Position numbers and translations under genes: made by a program. The notes beneath the pieces were generated by a model, which saw only the letters and a program-made list of their open reading frames with translations, searched no databases and was not told the DNA's origin. Shown here in pieces: positions 28,491 to 35,406 of a stretch of DNA of 64,000 nt. This DNA comes from Bordetella pertussis 18323 (GTDB lineage: Bacteria; Pseudomonadota; Gammaproteobacteria; Burkholderiales; Burkholderiaceae_B): assembly GCF_000306945.1 (NCBI RefSeq), contig NC_018518.1:1364001-1428000 (forward strand), given 5' to 3'. Each line of letters opens with the position of its first letter. Position 1 is the stretch's first letter.

Positions 28491-29516
28491 ATGACCATGG
28501 CTTCGATATTCTCCCCTTACGAACTGGGCGAACTGATACTGCCCAACCGGGTGGTCATGGCGCCGATGACGCGCGCCCGGACCCTGGACACCGTGCCCGC
28601 GCAAAGCATGGCGCTCTATTACGCGCAACGCGCCAGCGCCGGCCTCATCGTCACCGAAAGCGCCCAGGTCTCGGCGCAGGGGCGCGGCTATCTGTGCACC
28701 CCCGGCATCCATACCCCGGAACAGGTCGCGGCATGGCGAAACGTGACCGACGCCGTGCACCGGGCCGGCGGGCGGATCTTCATCCAGTTGTGGCATGTCG
28801 GCAGGCTGTCGCACACCAGCCTGCTGCCCGATGGCGGGAGCCCGGTCGGGCCCGTGAGCGTGGCCGCCGCCCACACCCTGGTGCAGGCTTACGGCCACGA
28901 CGGCCGGCCCGCGCAGGTTCCGGCCAGCCCGCCGGCGGCGCTGGATATCGCCGGCATCCGCCGTATCGTCGCCGACTTCCGCGCCGCTGCCGAAAACGCC
29001 GCGCGCGCCGGTTTCGACGGCGTGGAAATCCATGCCGGCAACGGCTTTCTGTTCGAGCAGTTCATCAACGCGGGCCTGAATACGCGCGAGGACCAGTACG
29101 GCGGCCCGTCGATCGCCAATCGGCTCCGGCTGCTGCTGGAGACGGTGGATGCCGTCAGTGCCGCCATCGGCAGGCAACGCGTCGGCGTACGCATCTCACC
29201 GTTCGCGCACGCGGGCGACCTGCATGAGTTCGACTCTGAAAAGGCAAGCTGGCTGGGCCTGGCCGGGGCGCTTTGCCAGCGGCGGATTGCCTACCTGCAC
29301 GCCAGCCATCTTGGCCAGGCAGGCTTCCAACGGGATATGCGCAAGGCATTCGGCGGCACCTTCATGCTGGCCGGCGGCTTTACCGCCCAGACGGCTCAGG
29401 CCGCGCTCGATGCCGGCGAGGCGGACCTGGTGGTCTTCGGCCGCCCGTTCATCGCAAACCCCGACCTGGTCGAGCGCATGCGCCACGGATGGCCGCTAGC
29501 TGTGAAGATTCAATAG
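28491..29516 (+). pseudogene. Old-yellow-enzyme family ene-reductase, 3' end removed by IS481
   Basis: About 336 native codons of a usual 360. NADH:flavin oxidoreductase motifs are LPNRVVMAPMTRAR, IQLWHVGRLSH, FDGVEIHAGNGFLFEQFINAGLNTREDQYGG and the FMN phosphate site GEADLVVFGRPFIANPDLVERM. After HGWPLA the frame enters IS481 and ends VKIQ. The missing tail (about 20-30 residues) is not present beyond the IS. Some activity is conceivable but unlikely. Confidence 0.9.
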
Positions 29517-30543
29517 GTTGTATGCATGGTTCATCCGAACCGGATTTGAGAAACTGGAAATCGCCACCCCCCCAGTTCACTCAAGGAGCCCGGCCGGATG
29601 AACACCCATAAGCATGCCCGATTGACCTTCCTACGTCGACTCGAAATGGTCCAGCAATTGATCGCCCATCAAGTTTGTGTGCCTGAAGCGGCCCGCGCCT
29701 ATGGGGTCACCGCGCCGACTGTGCGCAAATGGCTGGGCCGCTTCCTGGCTCAGGGCCAGGCGGGCTTGGCCGATGCGTCCTCGCGCCCGACGGTCTCGCC
29801 CCGAGCGATTGCGCCGGCCAAGGCGCTGGCTATCGTGGAGCTGCGCCGCAAGCGGCTGACCCAAGCGCGCATCGCCCAGGCGCTGGGCGTGTCAGCCAGC
29901 ACCGTCAGCCGCGTCCTGGCCCGCGCCGGTCTGTCGCACCTGGCCGACCTGGAGCCGGCCGAGCCGGTGGTGCGCTACGAGCATCAGGCCCCCGGCGATC
30001 TGCTGCACATCGACATCAAGAAGCTGGGACGTATCCAGCGCCCTGGCCACCGGGTCACGGGCAACCGACGCGATACCGTTGAGGGGGCCGGCTGGGACTT
30101 CGTCTTCGTGGCCATCGATGACCACGCCCGCGTGGCCTTCACCGACATCCACCCCGACGAGCGCTTCCCCAGCGCCGTCCAGTTCCTCAAGGACGCAGTG
30201 GCCTACTACCAGCGCCTGGGCGTGACCATCCAGCGCTTGCTCACCGACAATGGCTCGGCCTTTCGCAGCCGCGCCTTCGCCGCGCTGTGCCATGAGCTGG
30301 GCATCAAGCACCGCTTTACCCGACCTTACCGCCCACAGACCAATGGCAAGGCCGAACGCTTCATCCAGTCGGCCTTGCGTGAGTGGGCTTACGCTCACAC
30401 CTACCAGAACTCCCAACACCGAGCCGATGCCATGAAATCCTGGCTACACCACTACAACTGGCAGCGACCCCACCAAGGCATCGGGCGCGCTGTACCCATC
30501 TCCAGACTCAACCTGGACGAATACAACCTATTGACAGTTCACA
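29501..30543 (+). mobile_element. IS481, copy 2
   Basis: A 1,043-bp element with the same ends as copy 1 but in the opposite orientation. Flanks are GCTAGC (left) and ACTAGC (right), one base different. The ene-reductase reading frame does not resume to the right; instead a hicA gene lies there. Together with copy 1 it encloses an 8.8-kb block whose two outer genes are both cut. Confidence 0.97.
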
Positions 30544-30548
30544 ACTAG
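29598..30548 (+). CDS. IS481 transposase, copy 2
   Basis: 316 residues, intact, with the D139/D217/E253 triad. It differs from copies 1 and 3 at residue 289 (Gln instead of His). The stop TAG is in the flanking CTAG, making Asn the last residue. Confidence 0.96.
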   Translation: MNTHKHARLTFLRRLEMVQQLIAHQVCVPEAARAYGVTAPTVRKWLGRFLAQGQAGLADASSRPTVSPRAIAPAKALAIVELRRKRLTQARIAQALGVSASTVSRVLARAGLSHLADLEPAEPVVRYEHQAPGDLLHIDIKKLGRIQRPGHRVTGNRRDTVEGAGWDFVFVAIDDHARVAFTDIHPDERFPSAVQFLKDAVAYYQRLGVTIQRLLTDNGSAFRSRAFAALCHELGIKHRFTRPYRPQTNGKAERFIQSALREWAYAHTYQNSQHRADAMKSWLHHYNWQRPHQGIGRAVPISRLNLDEYNLLTVHN

Positions 30549-30551
30549 CAG

Positions 30552-30570
30552 GCCCCGATTGCTTCGGGGC
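30552..30570. repeat. Hairpin between IS481 copy 2 and hicA
   Basis: Stem GCCCCGA / TCGGGGC with a 5-base loop, directly after the hicA stop in its direction of transcription. It lacks a T-run on the hicA side. It could be a remnant terminator or part of the former hicA-hicB junction. Confidence 0.4.
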
Positions 30571-30577
30571 TTGTGTC

Positions 30578-30760
30578 TCACTTCAAACCAGCTGCTTTGA
30601 GGATGCTGTTTAGTAGTCCGATGCCGAGATCCTTTTTAGGGTGAGGGACGCTGATATGTCCGGGGCGGTCTGGGTGGGTGAAAACGTGGTGGGATCCCTT
30701 AACGCCCCGCAGTGTCCACCCGGACCGCTCAAGCTGCTTGATCAGTTCTTTGCTGTCCAT
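30578..30760 (-). CDS. hicA: HicA-type mRNA interferase (toxin), partner not present
   Basis: A 60-residue YcfA/HicA protein. The family pattern is complete: N-terminal helix KELIKQLERSGW, the RGVKGSHHVF segment with the catalytic histidine, and HPKKDLGIGLLNSILKAAGL. HicA toxins cleave mRNA and are held in check by HicB, normally encoded next door. Here the DNA after the stop reaches IS481 within 35 bp and no HicB frame is seen, so the antitoxin was probably lost or moved by the IS-linked rearrangement. The start at 30760 is fixed by homology; longer upstream frames are not supported. Confidence 0.85.
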   Translation of the reverse strand: MDSKELIKQLERSGWTLRGVKGSHHVFTHPDRPGHISVPHPKKDLGIGLLNSILKAAGLK

Positions 30761-30800
30761 GTGTGTGCTATACACACTTTCAATGTGTATAGTACACATT
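30761..30800 (-). promoter_or_regulatory. Double palindromic operator in front of hicA
   Basis: Two inverted repeats lie directly before the hicA start. One is GTGTGT-GCTAT-ACACAC (30761-30777). The other is AATGTGTA-TAG-TACACATT (30782-30800), perfect with 8-bp arms. Both carry the same GTGTA/TACAC core. HicB antitoxins with DNA-binding domains repress their own operon through such sites, so this is a likely HicB operator. Confidence 0.65.
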
Positions 30801-30813
30801 AACAAACTATTTT

Positions 30814-30843
30814 GCCCCGCGCGAGGTGTTGCGCGGGGCTTTT
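30814..30843 (+). terminator. Possible plus-strand terminator between hicA and tmRNA
   Basis: Stem GCCCCGCGC / GCGCGGGGC (30814-30822 and 30831-30839) followed by TTTT. On the plus strand it would stop transcripts running out of IS481 copy 2. Confidence 0.5.
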
Positions 30844-31041
30844 CATTTCCCCTCCCGCTACCGAGGGGCCGCGCGCTGGGCCGCGTGCGGGGGGCAATCT
30901 CTGGGGCGATGGCCGCCAGGACCACCCACTTGACCAAATCAAGCCCCACCGCCCGGCGGCGGCTTTCCGTTCCGGTACTGCCTCGTCGCCCGAGCCCCAC
31001 CTGCGGGCTGGGAAAAGCTGACCAAGCAACTCAAAACAGCC
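30844..31041. other. Non-coding gap upstream of hicA
   Basis: About 200 bp of GC-rich DNA between the hicA control region and the tmRNA terminator. Short frames cross it on both strands, but none has a recognisable domain, ribosome site or codon pattern. I see no gene here. Confidence 0.5.
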
Positions 31042-31074
31042 AAAAAAAATAGCCAACTTTTGAAGTTGGCTATT
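31042..31074 (-). terminator. Terminator of tmRNA
   Basis: A perfect 12-bp stem (31048-31059 with 31063-31074) around a 3-base loop, followed in the tmRNA direction by eight T residues. Confidence 0.9.
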
Positions 31075-31103
31075 AGGTAAATACTTGATACTTAACGGAA
31101 ATT

Positions 31104-31490
31104 TGGTGGAGCCGGGGGGAATTGAACCCCCGTCCGCAAGCCCTCCGCAACCAGTTCTACATGCTTAGTCGATCTATTTGGATTTAACCCTGGACTTAGC
31201 CGATCGACGGGCCGGACCAGGGCGATTCACGTAATTTAAACCAACGCCGTGTGACCCCAGCGGTGGCCGATTCCTTGTGAATGTCGCTGCTGCGGTTCGG
31301 GGTTGCCCCCTGGGAAGTTGCCTTCCCCCGCCTGACCCAAGGACAGATCAGTGCAGCGGCTCACCGCTTAAGCGGCGAGAGCGAAACGCTCGTCGTTGGC
31401 GTTTGTAGTGTTCCAGTGGATTAACGAGCTTACTGGTGCTCGGCATGCCCTGAGCTGTTTCATGACCCACGTCGAATCCGGATCGGCCCC
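31104..31490 (-). ncRNA. ssrA: Transfer-messenger RNA (tmRNA)
   Basis: About 387 nt. The 5' end GGGGCC pairs with the 3' end GGCUCC before an encoded CCA, and the T-arm GGGGGUUCAAUUCCCCC is near the 3' end. The tag reading frame, GCC-AAC-GAC-GAG onwards, encodes ANDERFALAA and a TAA stop. Several pseudoknot helices are visible by eye, such as the GCCGCUUAAGCGGU stem around the tag stop. tmRNA rescues stalled ribosomes with SmpB and tags products for proteolysis. A strong terminator follows. Confidence 0.97.
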
Positions 31491-31532
31491 AAGGTTGACA
31501 GCCATTGTACCGTTAATTCGGCCCGCGCGTCT

Positions 31533-32714
31533 TCATGGTTCGATGCCCGGCGCGGGCGCCGCCGGGCGGGGCGTGGGCGGGCGCCGCGACAGCACCAGCG
31601 CGATGGCCAGGCCCACCGCCGCGAGGACGATGACGGCGGCGACCGTGCCCAGGGACGCCAGGCCGCGGCTGTCGATGAAGTGGCCGCCCACGGCTGCGCC
31701 CAGGCCGATGCCGATGTTGGCGCCCGAGATGTTCAACGACGCGGCGAAGGCCGGCGCCTGCGGGGCGGCCTTGATGACGCGCACGTGGCAGACCGTCAGC
31801 AGCGCGGCCTGGGCGACGCCCCACAGCGCCAGCGCGAGCGCCAGCCAGTACGGCGCCTGCATGACCTGGGCGACGAACAGCAGGCCGGCGGTCATGATCA
31901 GGCTGAACAGGATGGTGGCGCCCAGCGGGCTGCGGTCGACCAGGCGTCCGCCGAGCCAGTTGCCCAATATGCCGGCGCCGCCGAAGGCCATCATGGTCCA
32001 GCCCACGACCTTGCCGTCGAAGCCGGCCAGGTGCTCGAGCATGTCGGCCAGGTAGGTGTAGGCGGTGAACATGCCGGTGAAGACAAGCAGGGACAGCATC
32101 ACATGGCCCAGCAGCCTGGGGTCGCGCAGGATGCGCAGTTGGGTGCTCAGGCGCTGGTTCTGGCGCCCCGTCCTCGGTTTGGGAAAGTAGGCCAGCAGCA
32201 GGGCCTTGGCCCAGGCCACGGCGGTCAGCACCGCGAAGGCGGCGCGCCAGCCGAAGGCGTCGGAAACCAGCACGCCGATGGGAATGCCCAGGACGGTGGC
32301 GGCGACGATGCCGAAGCCGATGATGGATATGGCGCGCCCGGCATAGGCGGGGCCGACCAGCTCGACGGCGGTGGCGCTGGCCAGCGACCAGAACACGGGC
32401 AGCGCCAGGGCGGGCACGAAGCGGGCGAACGCCATGACCCAGATGTTGGGCGAGACGGCGGCCAGGGCATTGGCCAGGCCGAACAGCACCAGCACCCAGA
32501 CGAACAGGCGCTTGCGTTCGAGATTGGCCAGCAGGGCGGTCAGCACCGGGCCGGCGGCGGCCACCGTGAAGGCGAACAGCGACACCAGCAGGCCGGCCTG
32601 CGACACGGTGACCTGCAGGTCGCGCGCCAGGGGCGGCAGCAGGCCGACGATCAGGAATTCCGTGGTCAGAATGGTAAAGCCTGCCGCGGACAGCAGAATG
32701 ATGGGCAACAACAT
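31533..32714 (-). CDS. MFS transporter (DHA1/AraJ-like efflux type)
   Basis: A 393-residue protein with 12 predicted membrane segments. The N-terminal ILTTEFLIVGLLPPLARDLQVTVSQAGLLVSLFAFTVAAAGP is typical of the sugar-efflux/drug DHA1 group, and FGLANALAAVSPNIWVMAFAR carries the loop before helix 4. The substrate is unknown. It is 215 bp downstream of gph on the same strand and ends 43 bp before tmRNA begins. Confidence 0.87.
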   Translation of the reverse strand: MLLPIILLSAAGFTILTTEFLIVGLLPPLARDLQVTVSQAGLLVSLFAFTVAAAGPVLTALLANLERKRLFVWVLVLFGLANALAAVSPNIWVMAFARFVPALALPVFWSLASATAVELVGPAYAGRAISIIGFGIVAATVLGIPIGVLVSDAFGWRAAFAVLTAVAWAKALLLAYFPKPRTGRQNQRLSTQLRILRDPRLLGHVMLSLLVFTGMFTAYTYLADMLEHLAGFDGKVVGWTMMAFGGAGILGNWLGGRLVDRSPLGATILFSLIMTAGLLFVAQVMQAPYWLALALALWGVAQAALLTVCHVRVIKAAPQAPAFAASLNISGANIGIGLGAAVGGHFIDSRGLASLGTVAAVIVLAAVGLAIALVLSRRPPTPRPAAPAPGIEP

Positions 32715-32929
32715 AGGATTCTCCGCGCACCGGCGAGGCGGGCGCGTTGGGGGGAACGGTTGGACGCGCCGGCGGCTGGGCGGCGCCGGCGCAGGAACGT
32801 TACGCTAGAGGAATGCGGTGACGGGATAAAGACGGAAATCTCGGCATGACTGTTCGCGTGGGTGGAGCAATCAGTGGCCGGGTGTGGCGCCGGCACGGGC
32901 ATGGGGCCCGCGCCGGCCGTCGCCGAAGG

Positions 32930-33607
32930 TCAGGCCGTGGCGCGCGTGGGCAGCAAGGGTTCGATGGCGGACCACAGTTCGCGCGGCGAAGCGGCGCACG
33001 CCTCGGCCTGCCAGGTTGTGACGTCTTCTTCCATGCCAACGTAGCCGTAGGCCGCCGCCACCGCCGGCATGCCGGCCGCATGGGCCGCCTGGATGTCGCG
33101 CAGGTCGTCGCCCACGTAGACGCATCGCCCGGCCTCGAAGCCGGCCTGCTCGGCCGCGTGCAGCAGGGGCAGGGGATGCGGCTTGGCGTGGGCGGTGGTG
33201 TCGCCGCAGACCAGCACCGCGCTGTCGCGCGTCAGGCCCAGGTGTTCGACGATGGGCAGCGTCAGGTAGGTGACCTTGTTGGTGACGATGCCCCAGGACA
33301 GGCCGCGCTGGGCGATATCCTCGAGCAGGTCGGCGATGCCCGGGAACAGGCGGCTGTGCACGGTGGATTCGGCCGCATAGTCTTCCAGGAACTGCAGCCG
33401 CGTCGGCTCGTAGTCGGGATGGTCGGGCAACAGGCCCAGCGCGGCGCGCAGCAGGCCGCGCGCGCCCTGGGAAGCCATCGGCTGCAGCGCTTCGTAGGGC
33501 ATGGGCTCCAGGCCCTTGCGAGTGCGTTGCCGGTTGGCGGCGGCGGCCAGGTCGGGGGCCGTATCGGCCAGGGTGCCGTCGAAATCGAACAGGATGAGGG
33601 CGCTCAT
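32930..33607 (-). CDS. gph: Phosphoglycolate phosphatase (HAD family)
   Basis: A 225-residue HAD hydrolase with motif [15 protein letters not shown], motif II in GIVTNK, and motif [21 protein letters not shown] and [18 protein letters not shown]. It removes phosphate from 2-phosphoglycolate formed during DNA repair. The gene overlaps ubiG by ATGA, the usual beta-proteobacterial ubiG-gph pair. Confidence 0.92.
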   Translation of the reverse strand: MSALILFDFDGTLADTAPDLAAAANRQRTRKGLEPMPYEALQPMASQGARGLLRAALGLLPDHPDYEPTRLQFLEDYAAESTVHSRLFPGIADLLEDIAQRGLSWGIVTNKVTYLTLPIVEHLGLTRDSAVLVCGDTTAHAKPHPLPLLHAAEQAGFEAGRCVYVGDDLRDIQAAHAAGMPAVAAAYGYVGMEEDVTTWQAEACAASPRELWSAIEPLLPTRATA

Positions 33608-34329
33608 TTGCGGGTGGACATCAGGTAGTTGACCGAGGTGTTGGCCGACAGCGAATAGACCTGGGTAATGGGGTTGTACTCCATGCCGCGCATGCCCGTG
33701 GGTTCCAGGCCGGCCTGGCGCGCGCTGGTGGCCAGTTCGCTGGGCTTGATGAAGCTGTCGTAGCTGTGGGTGCCGCGCGGCAGCAGGCGCAGAACGTATT
33801 CGGCGCCGACGATGGCGAACAGGAACGACTTGGGGTTGCGGTTCAGGGTGGAGAAGAACACCCATCCGCCGGGCTTGGCCAGCGCGGCGCAGGCCCGCAC
33901 GACGGAGGCCGGATCCGGCACGTGTTCGAGCATTTCCATGCAGGTCACCACGTCGTACTGGCCCGGCTGCTCGGCGGCCAGTTCCTCGACGGGCACGGCG
34001 CGGTAATCGACCTTCACGCCGGACTCCAGCCCGTGCAGGCGGGCGATCTTGAGCGATTTCTCGGCCAGGTCGATGCCGGTGACCTGCGCGCCGGCCACGG
34101 CCATGCTCTCCGACAGGATGCCGCCGCCGCAGCCCATGTCCAGCACGCGCTTGCCGCTCAGGCTGCCGGCGGTCTCCTGGATCCAGCCCAGGCGCAGCGG
34201 GTTGATGGCATGCAGCGGCTTGAATTCGCTTTCCGGGTCCCACCAGCGGGCGGCCAGCGCGCTGAATTTCTCGACCTCGGCTTGGTCGACGTTGACGCCG
34301 GGGGCGCTGGATTGGGTGGCTGTCGTCAT
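33604..34329 (-). CDS. ubiG: Ubiquinone biosynthesis O-methyltransferase
   Basis: A 241-residue SAM-dependent methyltransferase acting at both O-methylation steps of ubiquinone synthesis. N-terminal [26 protein letters not shown] is characteristic of UbiG, and motif I is [13 protein letters not shown], followed by [13 protein letters not shown]. Start ATG at 34329. It is coupled to gph downstream. Confidence 0.95.
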   Translation of the reverse strand: MTTATQSSAPGVNVDQAEVEKFSALAARWWDPESEFKPLHAINPLRLGWIQETAGSLSGKRVLDMGCGGGILSESMAVAGAQVTGIDLAEKSLKIARLHGLESGVKVDYRAVPVEELAAEQPGQYDVVTCMEMLEHVPDPASVVRACAALAKPGGWVFFSTLNRNPKSFLFAIVGAEYVLRLLPRGTHSYDSFIKPSELATSARQAGLEPTGMRGMEYNPITQVYSLSANTSVNYLMSTRK

Positions 34330-34401
34330 GGGCGCGGGGGTCGGCGGGCCGACCGGCTCTATACAAGGGTACGGCATGCCGCGCCGGGAGGGCGCGGCAA
34401 G

Positions 34402-34428
34402 AAAAAAGGGCCTCGCTATGCGAGGCCC
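34402..34428 (-). terminator. Terminator of ompA
   Basis: Stem GGGCCTCG / CGAGGCCC followed in the ompA direction by six T residues, 27 bp after the ompA stop. Confidence 0.88.
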
Positions 34429-34454
34429 CCTCATTGTAGCGGCTAGCGCTGCAA

Positions 34455-35036
34455 TTAGTTCTTGCGGCTACCGACGATTTCGATTTCCACGCGACGGTTC
34501 TGGGCACGGCCTTCACGCGTCTTGTTCGAAGCGATCGGTTGCAGTTCGCCCTTGCCTTCCGTGTAGATACGGTTGGGGTCGATACCCTTGCTGACCAGGT
34601 AGGTCTTGACCGCAGCGGCACGGCGCTCGGACAGCTTCTGGTTGTAGGCTTCGGTGCCGATCGAGTCCGTGTGGCCAACGGCGATGATCGTTTCCAGATC
34701 GATCGTGCCGGCTTGCTGGGCGACTTGATCCAGCAGCTGGCGGCCTTCCGGCTTCAGCGTCGACTTGTCGAAGTCGAAGAAGGTGTCAGCATTGAACACG
34801 ACCTTGGCGGCCATGGGAGCGGACTTTTCCTTCTGAGCGACCGGAACGCCGTCGCAACCGGGGATGCCGGTAGCCGGGGTCCAGAACGCATCGCGCCAGC
34901 ACAGTTCATTGGTGCCGTTCTTCCAAACGTCGCCAAACGGATTGCGCCAGTTGTCCACGGTTTGCGCGGAAGCTGCACCAGAGGCCGTAACAGCGGCGAA
35001 GGCGAGCGCCAGAGCGAATTTGGAGGGTTTGTTCAT
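34455..35036 (-). CDS. ompA: OmpA-family outer membrane protein
   Basis: A 193-residue protein. The signal peptide [20 protein letters not shown] is cleaved after ASA. A short linker with two cysteines ([16 protein letters not shown]) precedes the peptidoglycan-binding OmpA C-terminal domain: [21 protein letters not shown] and [21 protein letters not shown]. It lacks the 8-strand beta-barrel of enterobacterial OmpA. Codon use is strongly biased, as expected for an abundant protein. A GAGGAG ribosome site and a good sigma70-like promoter lie upstream. Confidence 0.95.
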   Translation of the reverse strand: MNKPSKFALALAFAAVTASGAASAQTVDNWRNPFGDVWKNGTNELCWRDAFWTPATGIPGCDGVPVAQKEKSAPMAAKVVFNADTFFDFDKSTLKPEGRQLLDQVAQQAGTIDLETIIAVGHTDSIGTEAYNQKLSERRAAAVKTYLVSKGIDPNRIYTEGKGELQPIASNKTREGRAQNRRVEIEIVGSRKN

Positions 35037-35111
35037 GTTTCTCCTCGTTGAGCTTGAAGCTGGATAAGTGACTCGCAGCGAACCCCCGCCGCATATCAGG
35101 AAAACGGGGCC

Positions 35112-35139
35112 AGTATAGCAACGCCAAGAACAGGTTCAA
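35112..35139 (-). promoter_or_regulatory. Predicted sigma70-type promoter of ompA
   Basis: On the minus strand, TTGAAC (-35, 35134-35139) and TATACT (-10, 35112-35117) are separated by 16 bp. Transcription would begin near 35105, giving a leader of about 70 nt before the ompA start. Confidence 0.65.
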
Positions 35140-35406
35140 AGGATCGCTACTGGGTCTCCTGCGTGCTGGAAACAATCTTAAGGCATTTGGGTGGCTTTGG
35201 CTGCCCTAGACCGTTGCATTGACCGTGGATATTGAGCATTTCAGGGCTCGCCGCCTTGATCATGTTGGTTTTTGGCAACAAGGCGGGGAAGCGCGCAAGC
35301 AAGCCCGCCGGGGCGGCCCCAAAGGAGGCAAAAAGGATCGAATGATAGAATTTCCTGTTTACCCGGCTCGGGTTCATCCTTACATACGATTCTGTCGCCT
35401 ATATAT
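35140..35406. other. Upstream region of gyrA
   Basis: The 370-bp gap between divergent ompA and gyrA. The left part holds the ompA promoter. The remainder shows no plausible gene on either strand. The AT-rich last 70 bp probably contain the gyrA promoter (for example TAGAAT at about 35345), but no good -35 box is visible and the gyrA start has no clear ribosome site. Confidence 0.4.

Noticed and set aside
30578..31000. Longer HicA frame starting at 31000
   Set aside because: The extra N-terminal 80 residues are low-complexity translation of the palindromic operator and GC-rich DNA; the HicA family begins at the ATG at 30760.
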